Source of the DNA: Paraburkholderia atlantica
GTDB taxonomy: Bacteria > Pseudomonadota > Gammaproteobacteria > Burkholderiales > Burkholderiaceae
DNA: 64,000 nt
Direction: 5' to 3'
Assembly (NCBI RefSeq): GCF_009362785.1
Contig: NZ_WHNQ01000003.1
Coordinates: 62,001-126,000 of the forward strand
Positions 63,393 through 64,000 of this stretch are shown here, piece by piece (positions within the stretch are counted from its first letter, which is position 1; each line of letters opens with the position of its first letter). Under the pieces are notes generated by a model, which made no database searches, was not told the origin of the DNA, and saw only the letters and a program-made list of their open reading frames with translations. Position numbers and translations under genes: made by a program.

Positions 63393-64000
63393 GCGGACTG
63401 CGTTACTGGTATGCGGAGAATCGCGGGGCGGTGTTCGCGTTCGGCCTGTTCGTGCTGATGTTCGCGATCTATCTGTTCAACTATCCGTCGGCGTTGTCGG
63501 CCAACGTGTTTCAGACGGCGGCGAACAAGGCGGTGCTGCTCGCGCTCGTTTCGATGGGGCAAGCGCTCGTCGTGCTGACGGCCGGCATCGACCTGTCGAT
63601 CGGCATGACGCTGGTGCTGACGAATTGCATCGGTTCGTGGATCGTCACCGGCGACGCGCTGCACAGCGCGCTCGGCATCGTCGGCGTGCTCGCGGCGGGC
63701 GCGCTGTGCGGCGCGCTGAACGCCGTGATCATCATTTTCGGCCGGCTGCAGCCGATCGTGACGACGATCGCGACCAGCGCGGTCTTCTACGGACTCGCAC
63801 TGCTGCTGCGCCCCGTACCCGGCGGCTCGATCAACGAGGCCCTCGCCGACGCACTGACCGGCAAGGTCGCCGGCGTGCTGCCGGCGAGCCTGCTGATTCT
63901 GCTCGCAGCCACACTGCTCGTCTGGGTTCCGTTCAAACGCTCGGCAATCGGGCGCGCGGCGTACGCGACCGGTTCGTCCGAACCCGCGGCGTTTCTGTCC
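63389..64000 (+). CDS. Sugar ABC transporter permease, RbsC type (partial)
   Basis: The beginning of an inner-membrane permease, cut by the right edge of the window after 204 codons. Several membrane segments are visible (VFAFGLFVLMFAIYLF, LLALVSMGQALVVLTAGID, IVGVLAAGALCGALNAVIII, LLILLAATLLVWV). The signature LVVLTAGIDLSIGMTL is that of RbsC/AraH-type permeases, and FKRSAIGRAAYATGSSEPAA is the start of the coupling segment. It overlaps the ATPase stop. Confidence 0.9.
   Translation, partial: MSGLRYWYAENRGAVFAFGLFVLMFAIYLFNYPSALSANVFQTAANKAVLLALVSMGQALVVLTAGIDLSIGMTLVLTNCIGSWIVTGDALHSALGIVGVLAAGALCGALNAVIIIFGRLQPIVTTIATSAVFYGLALLLRPVPGGSINEALADALTGKVAGVLPASLLILLAATLLVWVPFKRSAIGRAAYATGSSEPAAFLS

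Overview
The window is high-GC DNA that looks like one chromosome or large replicon of a Burkholderiaceae bacterium (Paraburkholderia/Caballeronia-like). The evidence is the type of small hypothetical proteins, a phasin, a SYLF lipid-binding protein of the Burkholderia BPSL1445 type, a LivM-LivG fusion, and many regulators beside small catabolic operons. I see no rRNA, tRNA, CRISPR array, prophage or intact insertion sequence. The replicon assignment is inference.

Left part (0-14 kb). Two small hypothetical genes are followed by a minus-strand operon for a 2-oxo-acid dehydrogenase (E1 alpha, E1 beta, E2; no E3 here). An IclR regulator then faces a metabolite:H+ symporter and a type II dehydroquinase-like enzyme. 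Next comes a catabolic block: NIPSNAP protein, KstD-like flavoprotein dehydrogenase, SDR dehydrogenase, a divergent AraC regulator, and a 931-residue self-sufficient P450. The P450 protein has the order [2Fe-2S]-flavin reductase, FCD (GntR-type ligand-binding) domain, P450. Two 41-bp copies of one element (about 33/41 identical, each an internal 21-bp direct repeat of GGACA-N7-CRT) lie before the SDR operon and before the P450, so the AraC protein probably controls both. This is the most unusual part of the window.

Centre (14-32 kb). A large GH63-like glucosidase, a DUF2254 membrane protein with a beta-carbonic anhydrase, and a complete liv-type ABC operon (binding protein, LivH, LivM-LivG fusion, LivF) bounded by clear terminators. 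Then a secreted Asp-box (sialidase-like) protein, a SAM hydrolase (DUF62) below a LysR gene, an aldo/keto reductase, and a DHA2 efflux pump divergent from a second LysR gene.

Right part (32-64 kb). A SARP-type DNA-binding/alpha-beta hydrolase fusion is divergent from a flavin monooxygenase and a YdhR-like protein. A cytoplasmic HtrA-like protease is paired with a LuxR protein that has a degenerate receiver. Further on are an ACT protein, a UPF0182 membrane protein, a glutathione transferase, an OsmC pseudogene, a ferritin-like diiron protein below an AraC gene, and a RAYT-like protein without its catalytic residues. These are followed by a SYLF protein, a pyruvyl-transferase/flippase pair, a phasin, a NarL-type response regulator, a soluble PAS-PAS hybrid histidine kinase, a NUDIX hydrolase and a membrane alpha/beta hydrolase. 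The window ends in a sugar ABC operon (binding protein, RbsA-like ATPase, cut-off permease) divergent from a GntR/FCD regulator, with three TGGTA-NN-CCA operator candidates between them.
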